A stretch of DNA of 64,000 nucleotides from JAHEEL01 sp963700375. GTDB lineage: Bacteria > Actinomycetota > Acidimicrobiia > Spongiisociales > UBA5794. Positions 42,495 to 49,742 of this stretch are shown here, piece by piece. The first letter of the stretch is position 1. Each line of letters begins with the position of its first letter. The translations under genes and the position numbers were made by a program. The DNA lies in NCBI GenBank assembly GCA_963700375.1, contig CAVOXF010000004.1, positions 433,577-497,576 of the forward strand. The letters run 5' to 3'. Under the pieces are notes generated by a model. The model worked only from the letters and a program-made list of their open reading frames with translations. It was not told where the DNA came from and did no database searches.

Positions 42495-44679
42495 GGAGCT
42501 GACTACTGCCCTGGTACGTCGGGCGGAGCGCGGCAACCCCCGCGGGGCAACCGTGGTGTTGGCAGAGGCGCAGCGGCGGATGGTTGCCGGCGCGGAGACT
42601 CGTCGTTGGTGGCGCAGCGGCCCGGCCTATGCCGTGGCCGCTGCTGCGGTCACACTCTCCATCGGCGGCGGTGTCCTGCTGGCCGCTCGGCTACAGGTTC
42701 CCGATACGTCCCCGATTATGGTCCTTCCCGAGTCCCCAACCGTCACGATGCCCCGTGTCGAGGTCGGCGCAGCGGATGAGGTCTTCGATGTGGCACTGGC
42801 TCCCGACGGGAGTCTGTGGGCCGCCACGGGGGCCGGGGTTACCAGGTGGGATCTCGAGACGGCGTCGCCCACCGTGTTCTCGGAAGTGGATGGGCTAGGA
42901 GGTAGGAGCGTCTACCACGTGGCCGTGGCCGCTGATGGGATCGTCTGGGCGGCGGGCGACTGGTGGCTGGCGCGCTACGACGGGACCTGGACCGTCATCG
43001 GAGACGACCTGCTCCCCGAGCTCCCCTCTCACATCGCCGACCTGGCGGTCGGCCCGGACGGGGCGACGTGGGTGGCGATCGGGCTGGGAGGCAACACGCT
43101 GATCCGGATCGACGCCGGTGGGGCAACGACCTACCACCTGCCTGAGGCCTGGCAGCTCACCACGTTCGGGGGCCCGTCGATTGCGGTCGACCCCAGCGGC
43201 ACCGTCTGGGTGTCGACGATGCACGAGGGGGTGCTTGCCTTCGACGGCGAGTGGCGCCACTTCGGCGTCGGTGACGGTCTTCCCAGCAATATCGTCGGCA
43301 ACGTCGCAGTGGCACCGGACGGGACGGTATGGGTGGGAGGCGGCGGGATCATCGACCGGCATTGCTGCGACCCCCTGATGTGGAACACCCCCGCCGGCGG
43401 CGTTCTCCGGTACCGAGACGGGACCTGGACGGTGTACACGACCGCCGACGGCCTGCTCGACAACCATGGCAGCGTTACCGTCGACCCAACCGGCGCCGTA
43501 TGGGTGGTGCACGATCCGCTGCCTGCCAGGGTCTCGGAGGACCTCGGCATCGAGCTTCCGAACGGCATCTCCCGCTTCGACGGTACCGGCTGGCGCTTGT
43601 ACCCGAAAGCGGACGGACGGGGTGCAGGCGCGGTCTCCACCGACGGCACCCTGTGGCTGCCGTCCTCACAGGGAATCGTCGGATTCGACGGCACCGAAAC
43701 GACACGGCTTGTCGTCGGTCCCGAGGCCGTGCCCCCGGTGGCGCCGGCCGGGGATGCGATACGCCTCGAACCGGCCGAGTTGCTGACGCTAGCGGACCAC
43801 CCCGGCGGAGTGTCGGCAGTGGCGTGGAGTCCTGACGGCACCCACCTGGCAACCGGCAGCAGCGCCATCGAAAGCAATCGCGACGCCGAATGGAGTCGCG
43901 ACACCGTGAAGGTCTGGGATACCACTACCGGCGATGGATTGCTCTTCCTCGAACAGCTGGACGCGAGGGTTGGGAAGATTGCCTACAGCCCCGATGGCAC
44001 GCGCCTCGCCACCGGTCAGTCGGTCTACGATGCGGTCACCGGCGAGGAAGTCCTCGGCGAGCTCGGCGATCAGTTCCTTGCCTACAGCCCGGACGGCACC
44101 CGCCTCGTCGTCGGCGGAGCCTGGGGCTGGTCCGCCGTCCTCGACGCTACCACCGGCGACGAACAGTACACATCGCCCAGGTGCCCCGGACCCCATTCGT
44201 GGGTGTGGGATGCGGCATGGAACCCGGACGGCCTCCGTCTCGCCACCACCTGCGCGGCGAGCATCAATGTCTGGCACTGGGATGCTGCGACCGGCTACGA
44301 ACTGCTCACGATCAAGGGTGACGTCACCGTGACGGACGTGGAGTGGAGCCCCGATGGCACCCGGATCGCCACCGCCAGCGCCGACGGAACGATCGCCACG
44401 ATCTGGGACGCCGCCACCGGCGCCGAACTGGCCACCCTCAGCGGCCACAGCGCAGGGTACGGCGGAATCTGGGCGTTGGCGTGGAGCCCTGACAGCACCC
44501 GGATCGCCACCGCCAGCGCCGACGGGACCGCGAAGATCTGGGACGCCGCCACCGGCGCCGAACTGGCCACCCTCACCGGCCATACCGATCAGGTGACCGA
44601 CGTGGCGTGGAGCCCCGACGGCACCCGCATCGCCACCGCCAGCGCCGACGGGACCGTCAAGATCTGGCAGGTTGGCTGA
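42487..44679 (+). CDS. Transmembrane protein with two beta-propellers, likely anti-sigma partner
   Basis: 730 residues. A cytoplasmic N-terminus of about 45 residues (ELTTALVRRAERGNPRGATV), one TM helix (about 46-68, AYAVAAAAVTLSIGGGVLLA), then two exposed propellers. The first (about 90-415) has reg_prop-like blades such as VFDVALAPDGSLWAATGAGV and GNVAVAPDGTVWVGGGG. The second (about 435-730) has seven WD40 blades (VSAVAWSPDGTHLATGSS, ATASADGTVKIW). GTG 42487 has GAGGAGG upstream. No zinc-binding anti-sigma motif was seen. Inference: senses an outside signal and holds the coupled sigma factor. Confidence 0.78.
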   Translation: MAEELTTALVRRAERGNPRGATVVLAEAQRRMVAGAETRRWWRSGPAYAVAAAAVTLSIGGGVLLAARLQVPDTSPIMVLPESPTVTMPRVEVGAADEVFDVALAPDGSLWAATGAGVTRWDLETASPTVFSEVDGLGGRSVYHVAVAADGIVWAAGDWWLARYDGTWTVIGDDLLPELPSHIADLAVGPDGATWVAIGLGGNTLIRIDAGGATTYHLPEAWQLTTFGGPSIAVDPSGTVWVSTMHEGVLAFDGEWRHFGVGDGLPSNIVGNVAVAPDGTVWVGGGGIIDRHCCDPLMWNTPAGGVLRYRDGTWTVYTTADGLLDNHGSVTVDPTGAVWVVHDPLPARVSEDLGIELPNGISRFDGTGWRLYPKADGRGAGAVSTDGTLWLPSSQGIVGFDGTETTRLVVGPEAVPPVAPAGDAIRLEPAELLTLADHPGGVSAVAWSPDGTHLATGSSAIESNRDAEWSRDTVKVWDTTTGDGLLFLEQLDARVGKIAYSPDGTRLATGQSVYDAVTGEEVLGELGDQFLAYSPDGTRLVVGGAWGWSAVLDATTGDEQYTSPRCPGPHSWVWDAAWNPDGLRLATTCAASINVWHWDAATGYELLTIKGDVTVTDVEWSPDGTRIATASADGTIATIWDAATGAELATLSGHSAGYGGIWALAWSPDSTRIATASADGTAKIWDAATGAELATLTGHTDQVTDVAWSPDGTRIATASADGTVKIWQVG
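44344..44676 (+). repeat. Near-identical WD40-coding DNA repeats
   Basis: The last three blades are encoded by almost the same DNA, beginning TGGAGCC at 44344, 44482 and 44608 (offsets 138 and 126 bp, 46 and 42 codons). Shared blocks include CGGATCGCCACCGCCAGCGC and GACGCCGCCACCGGCGCCGA. Earlier blades are diverged, so these copies arose recently or are kept alike by recombination. Confidence 0.8.
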
Positions 44680-44802
44680 CCGGCGACCCACAACTGGAGA
44701 AGGGAGGAGCGAGATGCTCACAAGGAACCCACCGAAACCATGCCATGCGCCCACCGGCGTCGCTCGAGCTCAGACTCCCGATCCCATGGAGGTCATCGGA
44801 CC

Positions 44803-45381
44803 ATGACTCGACGCCTGGCCGCCCTCATGCTCCTGCTCTCGATCTCGTCGGCCTGCGGGTCCTCCTCATCCGAGCCAACAACCACGACCCAAGCTGCTCC
44901 GACAGCGACCGCCGCTCCGACAACGACGGTGGCAACGACAGCCGCCCCCGCATTGTCGGCAAGGGAAGTGGCCCCATTCCATGCCATACCCGCCGACCCG
45001 GCGGTGGTCTCCGGCACGGCGACATGCGATATCTCGACGATGGGGGGAGTTGACCCGGAGGGAGGCACCGGTTGGCTCGTGGTGTGCGAACTCGACATGT
45101 CCGACCCGAGGGTCAGCGGTACCGAACGACACGATCGTCTCCGCTTCTTCGAAGGGGGGGAGATTGGCATTGTGTGGGTGGCGGAGGAGGCCGTCATCAC
45201 CAATGCCGAGGGCACGTGGCGCGGTTCGGTTCAGGCCGCGGACGACGGCATACCCTCCGGCGAGGCCCATTACGTCGGCGAGGGCGCCTACGAGGGTCTC
45301 GAATTCCACTACTACTTCGGCGGCCACGACAGCGCCGCCGGTTCTGACGTACGCGGATGGATCTCAGGTGGCGGGGGGTGA
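44803..45381 (+). CDS. Exported lipoprotein of unknown function
   Basis: 192 residues. Signal peptide with lipobox SISSAC (Cys about 18), then a Ser/Thr/Ala/Pro linker (SSSSEPTTTTQAAPTATAAP) and a beta-rich domain (ISTMGGVDPEGGTGWLVVCE, IPSGEAHYVGEGAYEGLEFH). GGAGG is 8-9 bp before the ATG. It follows the propeller gene by 123 bp on the same strand. No family recognised. Confidence 0.72.
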   Translation: MTRRLAALMLLLSISSACGSSSSEPTTTTQAAPTATAAPTTTVATTAAPALSAREVAPFHAIPADPAVVSGTATCDISTMGGVDPEGGTGWLVVCELDMSDPRVSGTERHDRLRFFEGGEIGIVWVAEEAVITNAEGTWRGSVQAADDGIPSGEAHYVGEGAYEGLEFHYYFGGHDSAAGSDVRGWISGGGG

Positions 45382-45522
45382 GCCGCTCCAGGGCGCCGAC
45401 CGCGTCGACTTGCAGACCGGGGGTACGGAAGTGAGGAAGAAGGGAAGGAGACCCGGAAGGCCGAGAGTGCATCACATATACAACCTGTGGATCTTCTGTT
45501 GCTACGGGACAAAGGAGGTTCC

Positions 45523-46026
45523 ATGCGAAGGATCTGGCTTCTCGCAGTTGTGAGCATCCTGTTGGTAGGAGCGGCGGCCTCGCCCGCCCTCGCCGGCAAG
45601 GATGTCCCGTTCAAAGCCCACGCCGACCGGGTATCCGCTGGACTGCTCGGACCGAATCCCGTGTGCCCGGAAGGGTACGTCGGAGAGGACTCCGAGTCCC
45701 TCGGCACCGGCACCCATCTGGGAAGATTCCATCTGTTCGAGACCCTCTGTCTCGGTTTCCGCACACCGCCGATCGCCCCATTCGAGGTGCACGGCGAACT
45801 GGTAGCTGCCAACGGCGACCACCTGACCTCTCGCGTCGACGGCGGCTTCAATCTCATCACTGGGGAGATGACGAGCAGCGGATGGGTCTTCACCGGCGGT
45901 ACCGGGAGATTCGCGTCTGCCGAAGGCCACGCCGAGGAGCTGCTGATTCGCGATTCCGAGGGAACCCTCATCGGCGTGAACGCCGTGGGCACGATCACGT
46001 TCGACGCGTCTGATCGCTCCCGCTGA
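45523..46026 (+). CDS. Secreted allene-oxide-cyclase/lipocalin-like beta-barrel candidate, function unknown
   Basis: 167 residues. A clean Sec signal (RRIWLLAVVSILLVGAAASP, cleavage after ALA-G) and AAAGGAGGT before the ATG. The mature part is beta-rich: PFEVHGELVAANGDHLTSRV, GEMTSSGWVFTGGTGRFASA. The GGTGRFxxAxG phrase recurs in small barrel proteins that bind lipids or form dirigent-like folds; that resemblance is weak and no function is claimed. Two cysteines could form one disulfide. Same strand as the lipoprotein, 141 bp downstream. Confidence 0.65.
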   Translation: MRRIWLLAVVSILLVGAAASPALAGKDVPFKAHADRVSAGLLGPNPVCPEGYVGEDSESLGTGTHLGRFHLFETLCLGFRTPPIAPFEVHGELVAANGDHLTSRVDGGFNLITGEMTSSGWVFTGGTGRFASAEGHAEELLIRDSEGTLIGVNAVGTITFDASDRSR

Positions 46027-46047
46027 CAGGAAGGAAACGAAGCTGGT

Positions 46048-46070
46048 CGAGCCCAGGATTGCCGGGCTCG
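46048..46070 (+). terminator. Hairpin after the secreted-protein gene
   Basis: CGAGCCC (46048-46054) and GGGCTCG (46064-46070) with a 9-nt loop, 22 bp after the stop codon. No T run. Confidence 0.45.
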
Positions 46071-46160
46071 GCCGCCAATCTCGAACCGTAGACCGATACT
46101 GCAAGCGCTCTCAGTGGCCGCTGCTGTGGTCACGGCCGACCGGACCGAAGCCGAAATTGG

Positions 46161-47036
46161 AGTCCAGGACGCAACCTCGTACTCCCCTATCTCGCCGACT
46201 ACCAACTCGGATCTGTCACCCAAACCCACCTCGACACGTGGGTCTCTCAACTCGCCGCCAAGGGCTATGCACCGGCCACGATCAACAAGGCCCATCAACT
46301 CGCCGCCATCGTGTTCAACGCGGCAGTCGACTCCGATTTGATCACACGCTCCCCGGTTCGGACCCTGAAGCTCCCGAAGGCGCAACGCACGGAGATGCGA
46401 TTCCTCAACGGGTCACAAGTGTCCGCTCTCGCGGAGGCAACCGGGTCGGAATACCGAGTCTTGGTCCTCACCGCCGCGTATACCGGCCTTAGGTGGGGTG
46501 AAATCACAGGACTCCGCATCGAACGACTCGACCTACTCAGACGCACCCTGACCGTCACAGAAGCCGCGTCAGAAGTTCGCGGACACATCTCATTCACCGA
46601 ACCGAAGACGACGGCGTCAAGACGCTCGGTTGTACTCCCCCGGTTCCTCTGCGACGAGATCGCTGCACACCTCGCCGCCGACCCACCTACCGACAATGCT
46701 CTCGTCTTCACCTCGCCACACGGCGAGCCACTGCGACGCACCAACTTCCGTCGCCGCATCCGGATCCCCGCGACCCAAGCGGTGAGTCTCGACGGAGTTC
46801 GCTTCCACGACCTGCGGCACACCCACGCGGCCATGCTCATTGCACAAGGTGAACACCCGAAAGTCATTCAGAGTCGCCTTGGACACGCATCAATCACCAC
46901 GACGCTGAATACCTACGGACACCTTTTCGAGGGACTCGACGAAGCCGCCGCGGACCGTCTCGATGATGCTTGGAATGGCTCTCCCGCGCCCTCACCGCGC
47001 CCTCACGGGGACCTGATTGCGCTGTCCGTCCCCTAG
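46161..47036 (+). pseudogene. Tyrosine recombinase (integrase), 5'-truncated
   Basis: From about 46161 the frame reads NLVLPYLADYQLGSVTQTHL and YAPATINKAHQLAAIVFNAA, the second half of the core-binding domain, then an intact catalytic domain: Arg in TGLRWGEITGLR, HDLRHTHAAML (HxxR), the later GHASITTTLNTYGH with His and the nucleophile Tyr. The frame has a stop at 46089 and no usable start until GTG 46311, so the N-terminal arm-binding part is missing. It lies just before the tRNA-derived repeat at 47074, as expected for an element integrase. Codes for an apparently defective enzyme. Confidence 0.82.
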
Positions 47037-47043
47037 AAACGAC

Positions 47044-47070
47044 GAAACCCCTTGATGCACAGTGGGTTTC
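47044..47070. terminator. Hairpin between integrase end and tRNA-derived repeat
   Basis: GAAACCC (47044-47050) and GGGTTTC (47064-47070) with a 13-nt loop, directly after the integrase stop and next to the tRNA 3' end on the other strand. Either a terminator for the integrase or the former tRNA terminator. Confidence 0.5.
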
Positions 47071-47073
47071 TCT

Positions 47074-47123
47074 GTGGGCGCTACTGGGATCGAACCAGTG
47101 ACCTCTGCCGTGTGAAGGTTTCT
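47074..47123 (-). repeat. att-like direct repeat, copy 1: 3' half of tRNA-Val(CAC)
   Basis: 50 bp identical to 52553-52602. On the minus strand it carries the anticodon loop TTCACAC (CAC, valine), the 3' anticodon arm GGCAG, the variable loop, the T arm ACTGG-TTCGATC-CCAGT and the acceptor strand AGCGCCC. The 5' half of a tRNA is absent: the bases beyond the anticodon do not pair with GGCAG. It is a tRNA fragment of the kind left at integration junctions. Confidence 0.88.
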
Positions 47124-47461
47124 AGATGCCATTTCGGGCGCTTGTAGAACCGGCGCCATACGGCGACAGGCCTTGTGTTTCATGGGCTTCGGACTCTCAT
47201 CACCTTGCGTTGGTTCTCGGTGGTTCTCAGCGTCATGTGGACGCGGTGTGGTCGGAGGCCGGTTGGAGTGTCCGTGCCTTAAGTTCCAGCCGCTCTTACA
47301 GCGTTGAGTTCCGGATTCGGCGGCACTCAAACGCGCCGAGGGTCCACGGGAGAAGGGGTACATCTTCGTCGACGGTCGAGCACGCGACTGACGAAGGTAG
47401 AGCCGCAATGGTCGATGTCCTCCACGCAGCGGGGTACGACCCAATCGGGGGTCGATCCACC
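47124..47461. other. Non-coding gap at the island's left end
   Basis: 338 bp without a credible gene. Contains TGTGGACGCGGTGTGGTCG (47236-47254), found again at 52715-52733, each exactly 162 bp from the start of its tRNA-derived repeat. The rest of the two stretches is only weakly alike. Confidence 0.6.
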
Positions 47462-48748
47462 TCACGACGCCGGCGGGCCGTGCCGACCGGGTGGAGGCCT
47501 GCGATCGCCTCGCTGCATATTTGCCTCGATGAGGCGACCGACGATGAAGGCGACGAGTGCGGCGACGAAGACCGGTGGGGCCTCGGTGGCTCCGATTCCG
47601 CCGATCAGCAGGGTGAGCACAGCGAGGCTGAATGGTGCCGGGATGACCGCAGACGCAACCGCCGCCATCAGTGCAGTCACCGCAAGCGCCTCCGGCACGT
47701 CTGGAGCCGCAACAAAGAGGACGGTGCCGAATGCCCCGCCGGTGAACAGCAGCGGAAAGGCCGGTCCACCGACGAACCCGAATGACAGCGCACCACTGGT
47801 CGCGATCAGTTTGACGATGGCACTCACCACGATGACGCCGATTCCGATTGCGCGCGGATCCTCGGTGACCTGGCTGAGCCCTTCGGTCCCGAGAAAGAGG
47901 GTGAGGGGCAGGGCGAACCCAACCAGCCCGAGCGCGAACCCGACCATCGTGCTGCGAATGATCGGACGATCGTGCAGAGGCGCAGCCATGGCCCGGGTCG
48001 CCAACGCGCTGATCTTGAACAGCGTGCCGAGAACCGCACCGGCGACACCGAGACCGGCCGCAAGCAGGAGATGCCAAACCTCGAGGTTGTATGGCTCCAG
48101 CGAAAGGAAACGCAGGATCTGGGACCAGCCCGACTCGACCGCGAAGAACACGCCGAAGCCCACCACCGCGGCCGTGGCATCCGCCGCAATTCTGCGCCAG
48201 TCCAGGATTCGCGCCCCTACGCTCAATTCCACGCTGAGCAGGGTTCCGACGAATGGCGTCGTGAACAACCCGCCCCAGGCTCCGGTGATTGCTGCAGTGG
48301 TGTCGGCGTGCACTTGGCTCTGGGATCGCCCACGTCGACGTCCCCACCAGGTGGCTATCCCGGCTGCCGCCATTCCAGTCGGCACCTCAGGGCCGAGGCT
48401 GAATCCGCCAATCAGGGACACCGCTGATATGAGGACGCCGCCGGGCACGGATCGTGGTTCGATCTGCCCGGTGCCCAACGCGACGAATGCGTTCTCCTCC
48501 CGAGCCATGGGGTTCAGCCGGTGAATCACCCCGACGAGCAAACCGGCTCCGGTCAAGATCACAACAATGCGCCACGAACCTGAGAAGGCAGCCGGATCCA
48601 CCTCGTCGGCCCACAAGACACGCTGGCCGGCCGCAACCACAGCCGAGAACGCGAGGGCAGCGATGGCACCGATTCCACCGATCACCGCGGCCGATGCGAT
48701 GGCAGGCAGCCACTCTGCGTCCGTCCCGGAGATCTGCGGCTCGGTCAT
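47462..48748 (-). CDS. ClC-family chloride channel/transporter
   Basis: 428 residues, about ten to twelve membrane helices, no CBS domains. Motifs fit a divergent ClC: LIGGFSLGPEVPTGMAAAGI holds the gating-glutamate region (GxEGP-like), AWGGLFTTPFVGTLLSVEL and SFGFVGGPAFPLLFTGGAFG match helices F and N. Some bacterial relatives are annotated only as ion channel proteins. Moves Cl- or another anion, perhaps F-. Cargo of the region between the two tRNA-derived repeats; 52 bp downstream of the TrkA_C protein gene. Confidence 0.82.
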   Translation of the reverse strand: MTEPQISGTDAEWLPAIASAAVIGGIGAIAALAFSAVVAAGQRVLWADEVDPAAFSGSWRIVVILTGAGLLVGVIHRLNPMAREENAFVALGTGQIEPRSVPGGVLISAVSLIGGFSLGPEVPTGMAAAGIATWWGRRRGRSQSQVHADTTAAITGAWGGLFTTPFVGTLLSVELSVGARILDWRRIAADATAAVVGFGVFFAVESGWSQILRFLSLEPYNLEVWHLLLAAGLGVAGAVLGTLFKISALATRAMAAPLHDRPIIRSTMVGFALGLVGFALPLTLFLGTEGLSQVTEDPRAIGIGVIVVSAIVKLIATSGALSFGFVGGPAFPLLFTGGAFGTVLFVAAPDVPEALAVTALMAAVASAVIPAPFSLAVLTLLIGGIGATEAPPVFVAALVAFIVGRLIEANMQRGDRRPPPGRHGPPAS

Positions 48749-48800
48749 GACTGGCGCACCTTCGCAAGCCGGGAGCCGGGAGCCAGGCGAGCGGAGACCG

Positions 48801-49478
48801 TCACAGCGCCTCGTCTCTCACGGAGGCGAGAGCCGCCTCCGGACCGTAGAGGATCAGTTCGTCTCCGGGCATGATCTGCTCATTGGGAGAGGGATTGGCC
48901 ACGTAACGAAGGCCATTGTTGTCGGTGCGCTTGATACCCAGCACCGTAACGCCCGGACCTCCCAGCGACTGAGTGCCCAGTCGGTGATTTGCCAGGGGGT
49001 TGGCCGGTGCAATCCGTATCGCTGCAATCGCATAGTCCGCGATGACCATCCACATCGACCCAGGCTTGGTCCGGAACAGCGTTCTGGCTATCGCACGGGC
49101 GGGCCGTCGCAGCAGCAGGGCATTGACTCCGAATCGTTCAAGCACAAAGAAAAGGGCGACCAGCACAACGAGAACAGCTCCACGGATCCCGAAATCCGAT
49201 GACGACGGGAGAAAGAACCCAAAGCCCAACAACCCGAGAATGGTCATTGGTCCGACAAAACCGACAATCATCAGCAGCGAGGCGGCTTGCCGGGAGGCCG
49301 GGTCGTTGACAACGATGTCGGACTCGCTGGTGGTGTATCCGGACCCGGTCAACGCCGACCTGGCTTCGAACGCTGCCGCGGTCGGAAAGAGGCCGGCACA
49401 TTCGAACACCTCGGCGCCCGTGAGCACCAGCAACCTCCACAAGAACACAACCACGATGATTCCGACAACTGCCAACAC
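48801..49478 (-). CDS. Membrane protein with C-terminal TrkA_C domain
   Basis: 225 residues. Two to four TM helices with the conserved FEARSALTGSGYTTSESDIV and a second pair (VVLVALFFVLERFGVNALLL), then a TrkA_C domain (about 155-225; LGIKRTDNNGLRYVANPSPN, MPGDELILYGP). This architecture recurs in potassium-channel-associated or uncharacterised ion proteins. GTG 49478 is chosen since GAGGAGG lies 6 bp before it; the frame extends upstream to 49550. Same strand as the ClC gene, so probably co-transcribed ion-transport cargo. Confidence 0.78.
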   Translation of the reverse strand: MLAVVGIIVVVFLWRLLVLTGAEVFECAGLFPTAAAFEARSALTGSGYTTSESDIVVNDPASRQAASLLMIVGFVGPMTILGLLGFGFFLPSSSDFGIRGAVLVVLVALFFVLERFGVNALLLRRPARAIARTLFRTKPGSMWMVIADYAIAAIRIAPANPLANHRLGTQSLGGPGVTVLGIKRTDNNGLRYVANPSPNEQIMPGDELILYGPEAALASVRDEAL

Positions 49479-49742
49479 GTCGTGCCTCCTCGGTCCGCCC
49501 GGTCTCTGCCACAAACAGTACGTCGCATGCCATCGCGAACGTTCCGTCATCCTCAGCCCGACCGCTTCGACCCAATCGATCGTGGCAGCCGTTCCTCAGT
49601 GCCCTCCTTCTCGCCGAACCTCGCCTCCCGCCGCCCACCGATGATGGCATATCGGGATGGTGGCTCAGGCGTACTCAAGGCACCCATGCGCGCGCAACGG
49701 CCAAAAGGGCGGGAGCATGCCGCCCCGATTACAGTGACCCGA

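Noticed and set aside
44344..44676. CRISPR-like repeat array
   Set aside because: The repeats are in frame, 42-46 codons long and encode WD40 blades.
47074..47123. Functional tRNA-Val gene
   Set aside because: Only the 3' half is present; the bases before the anticodon loop do not pair with GGCAG, and no D arm follows.
47126..47785. 219-aa plus-strand frame at the island's left end
   Set aside because: Mostly antisense to the ClC gene; only the short VDAVWS block repeats at 52716, which is explained by the shared att-flanking DNA.
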